A stretch of DNA of 50,648 bases from Acidobacteriota bacterium (lineage in GTDB: Bacteria; Acidobacteriota; Thermoanaerobaculia; Multivoradales; Multivoraceae), in assembly GCA_003388555.1 (NCBI GenBank), contig QQVD01000021.1:1-50648 (forward strand), read 5' to 3'. This document shows positions 17,721 through 27,807 of this stretch, one piece after another. The notes under the pieces were generated by a model that was not told the DNA's origin, did not search any database, and worked only from the letters and a program-made list of their open reading frames with translations. Numbering within the stretch: position 1 is the stretch's first letter; each line of letters begins with the position of its first letter. The position numbers were made by a program, and so were the translations under genes.

Positions 17721-19238
17721 ATGGTAGCCGGCCTCAGCTCACTGTTCGATCGCGCCGAGAAGCTCGGCGGGATGCACTTCGTGGTCACGGGACTCGTGCC
17801 TACAAGCATTCTCGTGCTGGCGAATCTGTTCATCGCGTCGCTCTTCTTCGACGGAGTCGGCACATTTCTCGGGAAGGTGAATGCCGAGGTCTCCCTCGAT
17901 CAGGCGCTCCAGTGGTTGGCCCTCCTCGGCGGCGTGGTGCTCCTGGCCTTCGTCTCCTGGAGCCTGCTCCCCTGGATGCGCACCTTCCTGGAAGGCGACT
18001 ATCTGCCCGACGGGCTCCGGATCTGGCTAAGCTCGCGCCAGCTCGCCAAGCGCGACACTCTCACCAAAGAGCAGGGAAAGCTTCTCGATCTCATCGCCAA
18101 GTTCCGGGAGGTCGCCGGGGTCAGTGCTGTCCGCGCGTACCAGGAGCCGGACCCGCAAACCTACGATCAGACCGAGCACGCTGGGCCGGAGGTCCCTGCA
18201 GCCGAGATGCAACCCTCGAGCCCGGCGAGTCCCTCCGGGAGCCTACCGTCCGGGCCTGCTGGGTCGAACGGTCGGTTGCTGATCGCTCTCCTGGACGCCA
18301 TCTGCGCTTGGTTGTCTGGTGGCCGCAGGAACCGCGAAACGGATCCAGAGCCCGACCCTCCGCAAGCCGGCACCGGCCTCAGTCCCAGGATGCGGATGCT
18401 CTGGATTCACCGCCTCGTGGAGTCGCGAGACTTCGGGCGCAAGCGCGGTGCCAAGGAAAGGCCCACGGATCAATCCTTCGCTTCTTTCGAGGGCATGGAG
18501 AAGATGAGAGATCTACGCGCTCGAGGGCAGCTGATCCCTTTCGATACCGCCAAGAGTGCCTTCGAAGCCCTCAGCCGAGATCTGAAGGGGTACAGCGAGG
18601 ACTCACTCCCTGAGCTGGAAGGGCTGCGCGAGGAGCTCTACCTGCTGGCTCGCTACGGGTTGAGCGCCGCGGAGTCGCAGTACTCGCGGTTGAGCAGCCG
18701 GGTATTCTTCGGCTGGGCGTCGGAGAGTGGTGCCGTGGCCCCGACGTCGATGGGCCAGGCTGCCGCACGTCTTCAGCACTACGGGTTCGAGCGCTACCGG
18801 ATGCAGATGGACCTCGTGTGGCCGCGCCTGCAACAGCTGACGGCGAAGAACGAGACGTTTACCAAGATCCTCAACCAGGCACAGAGCCGCTTGGATTTCG
18901 CCGTGACCATGACGTTCGGATTCGCCCTCACTGCGCTGGTTTGGACCTGGTTGGCGCCGGCCTACGGAGAATCGACTTCGCCAGTCGAGGTCGCGCCCAG
19001 TTTCGCGGCCTGGACACTCGCCATCCTTTTCTATCAAGTCGCCGTCTGGGCCTATCGCAACTACGGCGAAGTGTCGTGCTCCGCACTGGATCACTTCCGC
19101 TTCGATCTTCTCCAGGCCCTCCACCTGAAGCTGCCGACGAACTCCGCAGAGGAGCGGGACTTGTGGGAGCTCTGGTGCAACGAGGCCAGACTGTTGGGGG
19201 AGTACGCATCGAACTACGAACATCCTCCAAATTCGTGA
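17721..19238 (+). CDS. Four-TM membrane protein with large cytosolic middle domain
   Basis: 505 residues. Membrane helices are at ~19-43 and ~63-86 and again at ~391-416 and ~428-448, leaving a ~300-residue soluble middle with a Pro/Ser-rich low-complexity segment (~150-230) and a helical conserved-looking part (~230-385). No catalytic motif recognised. It follows the two zinc-tail proteins and overlaps the next gene (TGATG at 19236), so these four genes form one transcriptional block. It could anchor the cytosolic zinc-tail proteins (inference). Confidence 0.7.
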   Translation: MVAGLSSLFDRAEKLGGMHFVVTGLVPTSILVLANLFIASLFFDGVGTFLGKVNAEVSLDQALQWLALLGGVVLLAFVSWSLLPWMRTFLEGDYLPDGLRIWLSSRQLAKRDTLTKEQGKLLDLIAKFREVAGVSAVRAYQEPDPQTYDQTEHAGPEVPAAEMQPSSPASPSGSLPSGPAGSNGRLLIALLDAICAWLSGGRRNRETDPEPDPPQAGTGLSPRMRMLWIHRLVESRDFGRKRGAKERPTDQSFASFEGMEKMRDLRARGQLIPFDTAKSAFEALSRDLKGYSEDSLPELEGLREELYLLARYGLSAAESQYSRLSSRVFFGWASESGAVAPTSMGQAAARLQHYGFERYRMQMDLVWPRLQQLTAKNETFTKILNQAQSRLDFAVTMTFGFALTALVWTWLAPAYGESTSPVEVAPSFAAWTLAILFYQVAVWAYRNYGEVSCSALDHFRFDLLQALHLKLPTNSAEERDLWELWCNEARLLGEYASNYEHPPNS

Positions 19239-19858
19239 TGAAGACGACCTGGCCAACGGTCTTCCTCCGCCTGTTGTTTCTCTTCAGCCTGCCCTTCGCG
19301 GCTCTCGCCATTTCGCTTGGAACCGACCGGCAGAGCTCCGAGGGAAGAGAAACGCCCGAGGCCTGCCGCGCGGCCGCTTCGAGAGACCTCGCCCAGCACC
19401 ATCAACTGCGGTCTGGCGACCTCGACTATGAGTGCGGATCGGCAAGCCCCATTCAAGGAATCTGGCGTGGACTCCCCGAGGAGCTTGCTCAACAACACCT
19501 CGTGGTTCCTCTTGCCAAGGGCGAGCTGCTGCCGCAGGGTGGCCTGATCGAGATGCCCGAACTCCGCGCAGGTCCTGGGCACGTCCTGCTGACCCGTCCT
19601 CTCTCAGTCGTCGAGGAGATGGCCGGCACCCGGCCCGGCGAACGCCTGATGGTCTGCAGCGCCAGCCTGGAGGCGGGAGAGACGCTTGTGGCCGGGGGAC
19701 TGTGCACCTCGGACTCCGTGGTGCTGTTGGCCGTACACCGCGCACCTGGCGACTCCGCCAAGAGCTGGTTGGCCCTGAGCGTGCCCCGGGAGGAGCTGAC
19801 AAGCGCTGGACCGGTCCTGACGCACCCGAAGATCCTGCTGCTCCCCGCTCCTCCCTGA
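19238..19858 (+). CDS. Membrane-anchored protein with SAF-like domain
   Basis: 206 residues from an ATG overlapping the previous stop. One N-terminal hydrophobic helix (~7-27) could be a signal anchor. The soluble part looks like an SAF fold as in FlgA/CpaB proteins: a hydrophobic strand, then AKGELLPQGGLIEMPEL, the typical '(A/K)GexLxxxdl' turn. The assignment rests on pattern only. It is the last cargo gene; 183 nt separate it from pglY. Confidence 0.6.
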   Translation: MKTTWPTVFLRLLFLFSLPFAALAISLGTDRQSSEGRETPEACRAAASRDLAQHHQLRSGDLDYECGSASPIQGIWRGLPEELAQQHLVVPLAKGELLPQGGLIEMPELRAGPGHVLLTRPLSVVEEMAGTRPGERLMVCSASLEAGETLVAGGLCTSDSVVLLAVHRAPGDSAKSWLALSVPREELTSAGPVLTHPKILLLPAPP

Positions 19859-20041
19859 TTCTCGATCGTCGGCAGGCTGCAGGAGGCCAATCCGACGGTG
19901 CAATAGAATCGCTCCAGGGGAGTCGCAAGAGGACAATCACAGCGCCCTTCTCCGCCGAGCACAGGAACGCCCGGCCTTGGGGCAGCTCAGGCTGCGCGTG
20001 GAGTCTGTCTCCCGAGTTGCGAGCTCCCCGAGACGACCGCA

Positions 20042-23000
20042 ATGGCCCAGCAACCCCTCCTCCACGAGCTCATCCACATCCCCGAGTCGCTCCACAAGGG
20101 CGACTTCGTGCTCAAGCTGGGCGAAGGGGTGGGCGACGCCGAAGCGACGCTGAACCAGTACGTGGTAACGCCGGCGCTGCGCGACAACTTCCAGCGCGCC
20201 CTGGGGCAGATCGACAAGGCGGTGCGCGACGGCAAGAGCCAGGCGACTTACCTCGACGGCAGCTTCGGCAGCGGCAAGAGCCACTTCATGGCGGTGCTGC
20301 ATCTGCTGCTCGAGAACGACCTGGCGGCGCGCTCGAAGGCCGAGCTGGCGCCGGTGATCGCGCGCCACGAGGAGTGGCTGGGCAAGAAGAAGTTCCTGCT
20401 GCTGCCCTTCCACATGATCGACCGTGAGAGCTTCCGCGCCACGGTGCTCGGCGAGTACGCCGAGCGCATCGCCGAGAAGCACCCCGAGGCGGCGCGCCCC
20501 GGGGTCTACCGCGCCGAAGGCCTGCTCGAAGACGCCGACCGCTGGCGCCAGCGCATCGGCGACGAGGACTTCTTCGCGGCACTCGGGACTGACGAGGCGG
20601 CGAGCGGCGGCTGGGGCAAGCTCGAGACCTCCTGGAACGCCGAGAGCTACGAGCAGGCCCGCGCCCAGCAGCCCGGCGAGCCCGAGCGCCAGGCGCTGAT
20701 CGCCGCGCTGGTCCGCGACGGCGGCCTCTTCGAGTCGTACGCCAGCGTGGTCGAGGGCCAAGGCGAGGCGTTCGTCGAAACCGACGTCGGACTGGCGACG
20801 ATCAGCCGCCACGCCAAGTCGCTCGGCTACGACGCGATCATCCTCTTCCTCGACGAGCTGATCCTCTGGCTCGCCAGCCGGGTCGCCGATCAGGCGTTCG
20901 TCGAGCGGCAGCTCCAGAGCATCGTCAAGCTGGTCGAAGCCGGCGATGCCGACCGCCCGGCGCCGCTGATCTCGTTCGTGGCCCGCCAGCGTGACCTCAG
21001 CGAGCTGGTCGGCGAGCACGTGCCCGGCGTGCAGAAGGTGCGCTTCAAGGACCTGCTGCGGTACTGGGAGGGGCGCTTCGACAAGATCTCCTTCCAGGAC
21101 CGCGACCTCGCCGAGATCGCCGAGAAGCGCATCCTGCGGCCGCGGAGCGAGGCCGCGCGCCAGCAGATCGACGCCGCCTTCGAACAGACGTGGGCGAAGG
21201 GATCGCAGGCGCGCGAGGTGTGGCTCGGGCAGAAGGGCGACCGCGACCAGTTCCGCAAGGTCTACCCCTTCAGCCCGGCACTGCTCGACACGCTGGTCGC
21301 CCTCTCCTCGATGCTCCAGCGCGAGCGCACCGCGATCAAGGTGATGATGCAGCTGCTGGTCGATCGGCGCGACACCCTGCGCCTGGGCGAGTTGATCCCG
21401 CTCGGCGACCTCTACGACGCGATCGCCCAGGAGTCGGACCCGTTCACCGACGAGCTGCGCGAGCTCTTCGACGCGGCACGCAAGCTCTACCGCCGCAAGC
21501 TCGAGCCGATGCTGCAGCGCGAGCACGGGATCAGCGCCGACGAGGTCTCGAAGCTGGGCGAAGCGGACCCCAAGCGCCGCGCCTGGCGCGGCCACGAGCG
21601 CCTGCTCAAGACGTTGCTGCTCGCCGCGCTGGCGCCCCAGGTGGAGGCGTTCCAGGGCCTCACTGCGCGCCGCCTGGTGGCGCTCAACCACGGCAGCATC
21701 TCTTCGGCGATCCCCGGCCAGGAGTCGAGCGATGCGCTGCAGCTGTGCAGGCGTTGGGCGAGCATGGTGCCCGAGCTGCGGGTCGGCACCGGCTCCGACC
21801 CCCAGATCAGCCTGCAGATCAGCGGCGTCGACACCACCGAGATCCTCGACCGGGTGGCGCTGCAGGACAACGACGGCAGCAGGCAGAAGCGCCTGCGCGA
21901 GCTGCTCTTCGACGCCCTCGGCCTGAGCGGCGGCGATCTCAGCCTGCTGCGGCACACCACGATCTGGCGCGGCACCGAGCGCTCGTTCGACATCGCCTTC
22001 GGCAACGTGCGGACGATGACCGCCAAAGACCTCCAGGCCAGTGACGACGCCTGGAAGATCGTCTTCGACTACCCCTTCGACGTCGGCAACCACACCGCGC
22101 GCGACGACCTCTCGGCGATCGAGAAGCACCAGCAGGAGCTGGTGCAGCGCACCGTCGTCTGGCTGCCCTCGTTCTGGTCGAACGAGCTGCGCCGGCAGCT
22201 CGGCGAGCTGGTGCGCATCGACTACCTGCTGCGCGGCACCGCGCTGGAGGAGAACACGGCGCACCTCTCGGTGCAGGATCGCCAGCAGGCGCGCCAGCTG
22301 CTCGAGAACCAGCAGGACCAGCTGCGCGCGCGGCTGAGCGAGGCGCTGGAAGAGGCCTTCGGCATCCGCAGCGCCAGCACCGGGACCCTGACCGAGCCAT
22401 TGCAGCCCGAGGAGCAGCTGCAGTCGCTGAGCCCGACGTTCCGGCCGCAGCGACCGGCCGCCACGAACCTGGCCGACGGGCTCGAGAAGCTCGTCGACCA
22501 GATCTGCAGTCACCAGCACCCGAGCCATCCGCGGTTCGCCGAGCCGGTGCGGCCGGCGGCGGTGCGCGCAGCCTGGGAGATCCTCCAGCGGGTGCGCGAC
22601 GAGAACCTCGAGCGCATCGAGGTCGAGAAGAAGGAGCGCCAGAGGGTGCGGCAGGTGGTCGAGCCGCTCCAGCTCGCCGAGGTGCACGAGACCGTGCTGG
22701 TGCCGCGCGCCGACTGGTTCGACCATTTCAGCCGCCGCGAGGCACAGGCCCGCGAGGCCGGCGAGCTCGCCTCGTGCGACGGCGGTCCCCTGCCGGCGGT
22801 GCGTGACCTGCGCGCCTGGATGACCGACGAGACCCCGCTCGGCTCAGGAGATCCGGGACTGCCGCGGCTGCTGCAGGACCTGGTGATGCTCGACTTCGCC
22901 GGAGCCGCACGACGGCAGCTGATGCGGCAGGGAGTCGCCGTCGACCCTCAGCCCGGCAAGCTCCCCGACGACGCGGTGCTGCGTCCTCAGAAGCTGCCGA

Positions 23001-23686
23001 CCGAAGCGACCTGGAAGGCCGCCAACGACCGGGCGCAGCCGATCTTCGGCACCCAGCCCGGCGGCTACTTGAGCCAGCGCAACGTCGCCGCCCTGGCGCG
23101 ACGGCTGCAGGACGCTGCGCGCCAGCTCGGAGTCGCCGAAGAGCTGAAGAAGGAGCTGCAGAAGCATCTGGCCGACTGGAAGGTGCCCGACGACTGCGAT
23201 CGGGCGAAGTCGGTCGGCGACGCGATTCGCCTGCTCTCGGCCCTCGAGACGGGAGACGACGTCGAGCGCATCGCGCGCCTGGCCGAGGTCGAGCTCGAGT
23301 CGACGCCGATCGTCGTCGGCAAGGCGATCAAGAGCGCCGGCGGCGTGCTGAGGGCCCTCGCCGGCTGCAACTGGAAGCTGCTCCAGGGTGCGACCAGCAG
23401 CGAGCACGGAGAAGCGGGGCAGCAGGTCGCCGCCAAGGTGGCCGCGGCGCTCAGCCACCACGAGATCGCGCTGCCGCTCGGCGAAGCGCTGGAGACGGCG
23501 GAGGCCCTCGCCACCTCGCTGGTGACGGGCGCCAAAGTTCCCGATCCACCGGTGAAGCCCGTTCCAGGTTCCCGCAACGCGGTGGACCTCTCGCTCGATG
23601 CGGCGCGCCGCAAGCTCGACGAGATCGAAGCCGAGGCCAAGGGACGCTCGGTGCGCATCGACCTGGGCTGGAGCTTCGACGAGTGA
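20042..23686 (+). CDS. pglY: PglY, BREX type 2 P-loop ATPase
   Basis: 1214 residues. Walker A is GSFGSGKSHF at residues 73-82, and a Walker B-like strand (IILFLDELILWL) lies near 266. This is the large BrxC/PglY ATPase class (often DUF6079). It belongs to the core BREX complex; ATP hydrolysis is presumed needed for methylation and exclusion. It overlaps pglZ by four bases (GTGA), so the two should be made in fixed ratio. The 183-nt gap upstream is the longest inside the pglY-brxHI block and may hold a second promoter, though I see no convincing one. Confidence 0.93.
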   Translation: MAQQPLLHELIHIPESLHKGDFVLKLGEGVGDAEATLNQYVVTPALRDNFQRALGQIDKAVRDGKSQATYLDGSFGSGKSHFMAVLHLLLENDLAARSKAELAPVIARHEEWLGKKKFLLLPFHMIDRESFRATVLGEYAERIAEKHPEAARPGVYRAEGLLEDADRWRQRIGDEDFFAALGTDEAASGGWGKLETSWNAESYEQARAQQPGEPERQALIAALVRDGGLFESYASVVEGQGEAFVETDVGLATISRHAKSLGYDAIILFLDELILWLASRVADQAFVERQLQSIVKLVEAGDADRPAPLISFVARQRDLSELVGEHVPGVQKVRFKDLLRYWEGRFDKISFQDRDLAEIAEKRILRPRSEAARQQIDAAFEQTWAKGSQAREVWLGQKGDRDQFRKVYPFSPALLDTLVALSSMLQRERTAIKVMMQLLVDRRDTLRLGELIPLGDLYDAIAQESDPFTDELRELFDAARKLYRRKLEPMLQREHGISADEVSKLGEADPKRRAWRGHERLLKTLLLAALAPQVEAFQGLTARRLVALNHGSISSAIPGQESSDALQLCRRWASMVPELRVGTGSDPQISLQISGVDTTEILDRVALQDNDGSRQKRLRELLFDALGLSGGDLSLLRHTTIWRGTERSFDIAFGNVRTMTAKDLQASDDAWKIVFDYPFDVGNHTARDDLSAIEKHQQELVQRTVVWLPSFWSNELRRQLGELVRIDYLLRGTALEENTAHLSVQDRQQARQLLENQQDQLRARLSEALEEAFGIRSASTGTLTEPLQPEEQLQSLSPTFRPQRPAATNLADGLEKLVDQICSHQHPSHPRFAEPVRPAAVRAAWEILQRVRDENLERIEVEKKERQRVRQVVEPLQLAEVHETVLVPRADWFDHFSRREAQAREAGELASCDGGPLPAVRDLRAWMTDETPLGSGDPGLPRLLQDLVMLDFAGAARRQLMRQGVAVDPQPGKLPDDAVLRPQKLPTEATWKAANDRAQPIFGTQPGGYLSQRNVAALARRLQDAARQLGVAEELKKELQKHLADWKVPDDCDRAKSVGDAIRLLSALETGDDVERIARLAEVELESTPIVVGKAIKSAGGVLRALAGCNWKLLQGATSSEHGEAGQQVAAKVAAALSHHEIALPLGEALETAEALATSLVTGAKVPDPPVKPVPGSRNAVDLSLDAARRKLDEIEAEAKGRSVRIDLGWSFDE

Positions 23687-26400
23687 AGCGGCTGACCAGT
23701 CACGAAGCGCTGCTGGTCGAGAAGTCCCTGGGCCAGCTGGACCCTCACGACCGGCGCTTCGTGGCCCTGGGGCGAGATCCGTCGCCGTCGCCCTCGGCGT
23801 CTGCTCAGGGGCCATCGCACGAGGGGCGCTTCGACGTGCGCTGGTGCCGCTCACCGCTCGAGATGCGCGAGCACCTCAGCGCCTCGGGTCTCGAGCCGCG
23901 GCGCACCGTGCTGGTCGCCGAGTTCCCGGACGACGAGCTCAGCGACGACCTGCGCGCGCGTCTGGTCTCCAGAAGACTCCTGACACCGCAACGCTGGGAC
24001 CTCCTGAGGGAGCTGTTCGGCGTGCGCGATCTCGATCCTCGGCTCGGTGGCCGCAAGTGGCTCGTCGACGCGCTGCTCGAGTTGCCGCGGGAGGCGTTTC
24101 CGGACGTTCGCTCTCCGCTGCTGACGCTCGAGCTGGCCGAGGAGACCCTGTGGAAGGCTCGGCTCGGCTTCCGCCGCGCCGACGGAGATGGCCCGCCGCT
24201 CCTGCGCTGGCTGCTCGCCGAACCGGGACGCAGCTCGCCCAAGAACCGATGGCTCGCACTCTCGCCGAACCTGCGCAGCGAGTTCCTCGATTGGGTGAAG
24301 CCCGTCGCGAGCCCGGCGCTGCCTCTCGCGTTGAGGACGCTGCAGAGCACCGATGAAGACACCTGCCTCGCCCTGGGTCTGATCGCCCGGCTGCTGGTGC
24401 AAAAGCCAGCGGCGAGGGAAGAAGCCCGGCTGGAGGCCTTCCACGCCCTCAAGGCCAAGCTGGCGGCGCGTTACCTCGACGAGCAGACACCGCAGCCGCG
24501 CGAGATCTGCGCCTGGGCCGACCTCACCGAGTCGTACCTCACCGAGCTCGACGCACCGCGCCAGGCCCAGGTGCTCGCCCGGGCCGAGGCGGTGTTCGAG
24601 GACGGCCTCGCTCCACTGGCGATCTCCAGCGATCTCCTACTCAGCGGCCTGGAGGCGAGGCGCCTCGCCCTGACGCGCTGCCTGGAGGAGGTGGCCTCCG
24701 GACAGGCCGACGCTCTGGGCGAGATCGGCGGCGCACTCACCGCGCTCGGCAGACACCGGAGCTGTACGCCGCGCGAGAAGGAAGGCTGGGAGATGGCGGC
24801 TCGGGCCGCCACCTGGCTGGCGAGCTCCGGATCGGCCGAGCTGCCCGGCGGCTTCGCGGCGCTGGTGGTGCACTACTCCTCGGACCTCGGTTGGCTCGAC
24901 CTGGTGCGCGACGACCTCGACGCCGCCCCGCACGAGGTGCGGTCGAGCGAGACGGTGGAGGCCCTTCGCAAGCAGCTCGACGCGGTGCGCGACGAGATCA
25001 ACCGCGCGTTCTCGGAACGGGTCGTCGAGTGGTACGCCAAGCCACAGGTCAGCGGAGGCAGGACCGTGCTCTCGGAAGACGTGCTGTGGCGCGTCGTCGC
25101 GCCGCTGGCCGAACGGGATCCCGTGCTGCTGGTGGTCCTCGACGGCATGAGTGAGGCGGTGCACCGACGCCTACAGCAAAGCCTCGAGGGAGGGTGGCGA
25201 CAGTTCGGGCCGGCCGACAGCGAGGGCGTCGGCGAGGAGCTCGTCTGCATCCCACCCCTTCCGACGCTCACCGGCGTCTGCCGCACCAGCCTGCTCACCG
25301 GCGCGCTGCAGCAGGGCACCCAGCAGACCGAGGCGAAGCTCTTTCCGGAGCATGCCGAGCTGCGGACGGCGTCACGCACAAAGCCGAAGCTCTTCCACAA
25401 GGCCGTGGTAGGCAAGGAGCTCGATCCGGAGCTGCGCGAGCTGATCGAGAACCGTGCCCACCGGGTGCTGGCGACGGTGGTCAACACCGTCGACGATGCC
25501 CTCGGCGGCGCTCAGCAGCACAGCCTCTCGCTGGGCCTCGAGGACATCCCGATCCTGCAGGAGCTGCTGATCGCCGCGAGATCGGCGGCAAGGACCGTGG
25601 TGCTCGCCAGCGACCACGGGCACGTGGTGGATCGAGGCGCCGAGCTGCTGGTCAAGGGCAGCGGACACGGCGCCCGCAGCCGGCGCCCGAAGGGCCCGGG
25701 CGATGGCCCCCTCGAAGGCGAGGTGCTCGTCGCAGGGCCACGAGTGCTCGACGGTCCGTGGACCTTGGCCTGGAGCGAGCGCGTGCGCTATGCCGATCGC
25801 AAGCGGGGCTACCACGGCGGCGTGGCGCCGCAGGAGCTCGTGGTGCCGCTCAGCGTCTGGCGGCCGCGAGACGAGGAGCCGTCGCAGACCGACGACTCGA
25901 TCCCGGAGGAATGGAACGCTCTCGATCGGGGCCGATTGCCCACCTGGTGGCGACTCGAGCTCGAGGGCGTCGCGCCTTCGGCGCCGGCGCGGGCCAGACA
26001 GAAGACGCGGAAGAAGGCGACGAAGAAGAAGCCGGCCGACCGCGAACCGTTGCCGCTGCTCGAGGGCGTCGCGGCGCTGCCGGCACTACCCTGGCTCGAG
26101 CGTCTCGACGGCAGCGAGCTGCTCGGCACGCAGCTGGAGCGGCACAGCAGGCTGCGCATCGAGCGCTCCGAGGTGATCGAGCTGGTGAGGCTGCTGCACC
26201 AGGCCGGAGGCGCCATGTCGCTCGACGAGCTGGCGCGCAAGCTCGGCAAGCCCGGCCCGCGGACCCGCGGCACGGTGACCGCGGTGCAGAAGGTACTCAA
26301 CCTCGAGGGTTACGAGATCCTGCACGTGGCCGGCGACCTGTCGGTACGCCTGAGCACCGATCTGCTCAAGACCCAGTTCGACCTCGATGGCGGCAGCTAG
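23683..26400 (+). CDS. pglZ: PglZ, alkaline-phosphatase-fold BREX protein
   Basis: 905 residues from a GTG overlapping the pglY stop. The PglZ domain has metal-ligand motifs of the alkaline phosphatase superfamily: LVVLDGMSE with Asp at ~487, PTLTGVCRTSLLTG, and LASDHGHV with Asp at ~644. The N-terminal ~450 residues are helical; after a Lys-rich linker (~765-790) the C-terminus looks like a winged helix. PglZ is the one component common to essentially all BREX types and gives the strongest identification of the locus. brxD starts 18 nt downstream. Confidence 0.93.
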   Translation: MKRLTSHEALLVEKSLGQLDPHDRRFVALGRDPSPSPSASAQGPSHEGRFDVRWCRSPLEMREHLSASGLEPRRTVLVAEFPDDELSDDLRARLVSRRLLTPQRWDLLRELFGVRDLDPRLGGRKWLVDALLELPREAFPDVRSPLLTLELAEETLWKARLGFRRADGDGPPLLRWLLAEPGRSSPKNRWLALSPNLRSEFLDWVKPVASPALPLALRTLQSTDEDTCLALGLIARLLVQKPAAREEARLEAFHALKAKLAARYLDEQTPQPREICAWADLTESYLTELDAPRQAQVLARAEAVFEDGLAPLAISSDLLLSGLEARRLALTRCLEEVASGQADALGEIGGALTALGRHRSCTPREKEGWEMAARAATWLASSGSAELPGGFAALVVHYSSDLGWLDLVRDDLDAAPHEVRSSETVEALRKQLDAVRDEINRAFSERVVEWYAKPQVSGGRTVLSEDVLWRVVAPLAERDPVLLVVLDGMSEAVHRRLQQSLEGGWRQFGPADSEGVGEELVCIPPLPTLTGVCRTSLLTGALQQGTQQTEAKLFPEHAELRTASRTKPKLFHKAVVGKELDPELRELIENRAHRVLATVVNTVDDALGGAQQHSLSLGLEDIPILQELLIAARSAARTVVLASDHGHVVDRGAELLVKGSGHGARSRRPKGPGDGPLEGEVLVAGPRVLDGPWTLAWSERVRYADRKRGYHGGVAPQELVVPLSVWRPRDEEPSQTDDSIPEEWNALDRGRLPTWWRLELEGVAPSAPARARQKTRKKATKKKPADREPLPLLEGVAALPALPWLERLDGSELLGTQLERHSRLRIERSEVIELVRLLHQAGGAMSLDELARKLGKPGPRTRGTVTAVQKVLNLEGYEILHVAGDLSVRLSTDLLKTQFDLDGGS

Positions 26401-26418
26401 GGCACAGTAGGAGCCAAC

Positions 26419-27771
26419 GTGTCGACGATTTCTCCCCAGCGTCGCGGCGAGGTGCTCAGCGCTCTGCGGCGCGGCACCGTGCCGCAGCACAGCCTCGGCG
26501 ACCTCGCCGTCGGCCTGCAGCCGTTCGAGGCGACGCTCGAGGACGAGCTGGGACAGGTGGAGCGCGGCGCGGCGCACTTCAAGGCGGTGCGCGGCGAGTA
26601 CGGCAGCGGCAAGACCTTCTTGGCGCGCTGGTTCCAGGAGAGCGCCCGGCGGCGTGGCTTCGCCACCTCGGAGGTGCAGGTCTCCGAGACCGAGACGCCG
26701 CTGCACCGTCTCGAGACCGTCTACCGACGGCTCATCGAACGCCTGGCGACGGCCGAGAGCCTGCAGGGCTCGCTGCGCCTCATCGTCGACGGCTGGTTCT
26801 ACACCCTGGAGAACGATGTGATCTCCAAAGGCGAGGCCGACGAGGACGATGCCGAGGCGCTGCACGCGGCGACCGCCGCCCTGATGGAGCATCGGCTGGC
26901 GGCGGTGACCCGCACCGCCCCGGCGCTCGCCGCCGGGCTGCGTGGATACCGCGAGGCGCTGCTCGAGGGCGACGCGGCGACCGCCGAGGGCCTGCTCGCC
27001 TGGATGTCGGGCCAGCCGACGGTGGGCGCCTCGGTGAAGCGTCAGGCAGGGCTGACCGGAAAGATCGACCACTTCGGAGCGCTCTCCTTCCTCCAGGGCT
27101 GGCTGGTGATCCTGCGCGACAGCGGATACAAGGGCCTGGTGCTGGTGCTCGACGAGGTGGAGACCCTGCAGCGGGTGCGCAGCGACGTGCGCGACAAGGG
27201 CCTCAACGCCCTGAGGCAGCTGCTCGACGAGGTCGACGGAGGCCGCTTCCCGGGGCTCTACCTGATGATCACCGGCACCCCGGCGTTCTTCGACGGCCCG
27301 CAAGGCATCCAGCGTCTGGCGCCGCTCGCCCAGAGGCTCCAGGTCGACTTCTCCGCCGATGCTCGCTTCGACAATCCCCGCGCCGTGCAGATCCGCCTGC
27401 GCAACTTCGATCTCGAGCGCCTGGTGGAGCTGGCGAAGCGGGTGCGCGATCTGTACGCCTCGCACTGCGCGCACCAGGAACGTCTGCACGACCTGGCCGA
27501 CGACCGCTACCTGGAGGAGCTGGCGCGGGCGATCGTCGGCGAGCTCGGCGGCAAGGTCGGCATCGCCCCGCGCATCTTCCTGCGCAAGCTGGTCACCGAG
27601 GTGCTCGATCGCATCGACCAGTTCGACGACTTCGATCCCCGGCAGCACTACTCGCTGACGGTGTCGACCACCGAGTTGACGGTGCAGGAGCGTGCGGCCA
27701 GTGGACGCCTGCTCGGCGATGAGGGAGACGGGCCGGAGCGCTCGGTCGACGACATCGACCTCGACCTCTAA
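26419..27771 (+). CDS. brxD: BrxD, BREX type 2 ATP-binding protein
   Basis: 450 residues from a GTG. Walker A is GEYGSGKT at 59-66; the Walker B strand is LVLVLDEVETL near 240, followed by a sensor segment (YLMITGTPAFF). This is the DUF2791-type ATPase of type 2 BREX. It lies between pglZ and the helicase gene, as in reference loci. Confidence 0.9.
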   Translation: MSTISPQRRGEVLSALRRGTVPQHSLGDLAVGLQPFEATLEDELGQVERGAAHFKAVRGEYGSGKTFLARWFQESARRRGFATSEVQVSETETPLHRLETVYRRLIERLATAESLQGSLRLIVDGWFYTLENDVISKGEADEDDAEALHAATAALMEHRLAAVTRTAPALAAGLRGYREALLEGDAATAEGLLAWMSGQPTVGASVKRQAGLTGKIDHFGALSFLQGWLVILRDSGYKGLVLVLDEVETLQRVRSDVRDKGLNALRQLLDEVDGGRFPGLYLMITGTPAFFDGPQGIQRLAPLAQRLQVDFSADARFDNPRAVQIRLRNFDLERLVELAKRVRDLYASHCAHQERLHDLADDRYLEELARAIVGELGGKVGIAPRIFLRKLVTEVLDRIDQFDDFDPRQHYSLTVSTTELTVQERAASGRLLGDEGDGPERSVDDIDLDL

Positions 27772-27807
27772 ACCAGTTCATCGGCGCAGCGAGAAGGCGG
27801 AGCAGCG

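Noticed and set aside
19937-22726. 929-codon open frame on the minus strand opposite pglY
   Set aside because: Codon pattern and composition are those of a GC-rich shadow frame; PglY on the plus strand has Walker motifs and full-length homology to its family.
25194-27722. 842-codon plus-strand frame spanning the end of pglZ and brxD
   Set aside because: Arg/Ala/Gly-rich shadow frame overlapping two genes with clear motifs.
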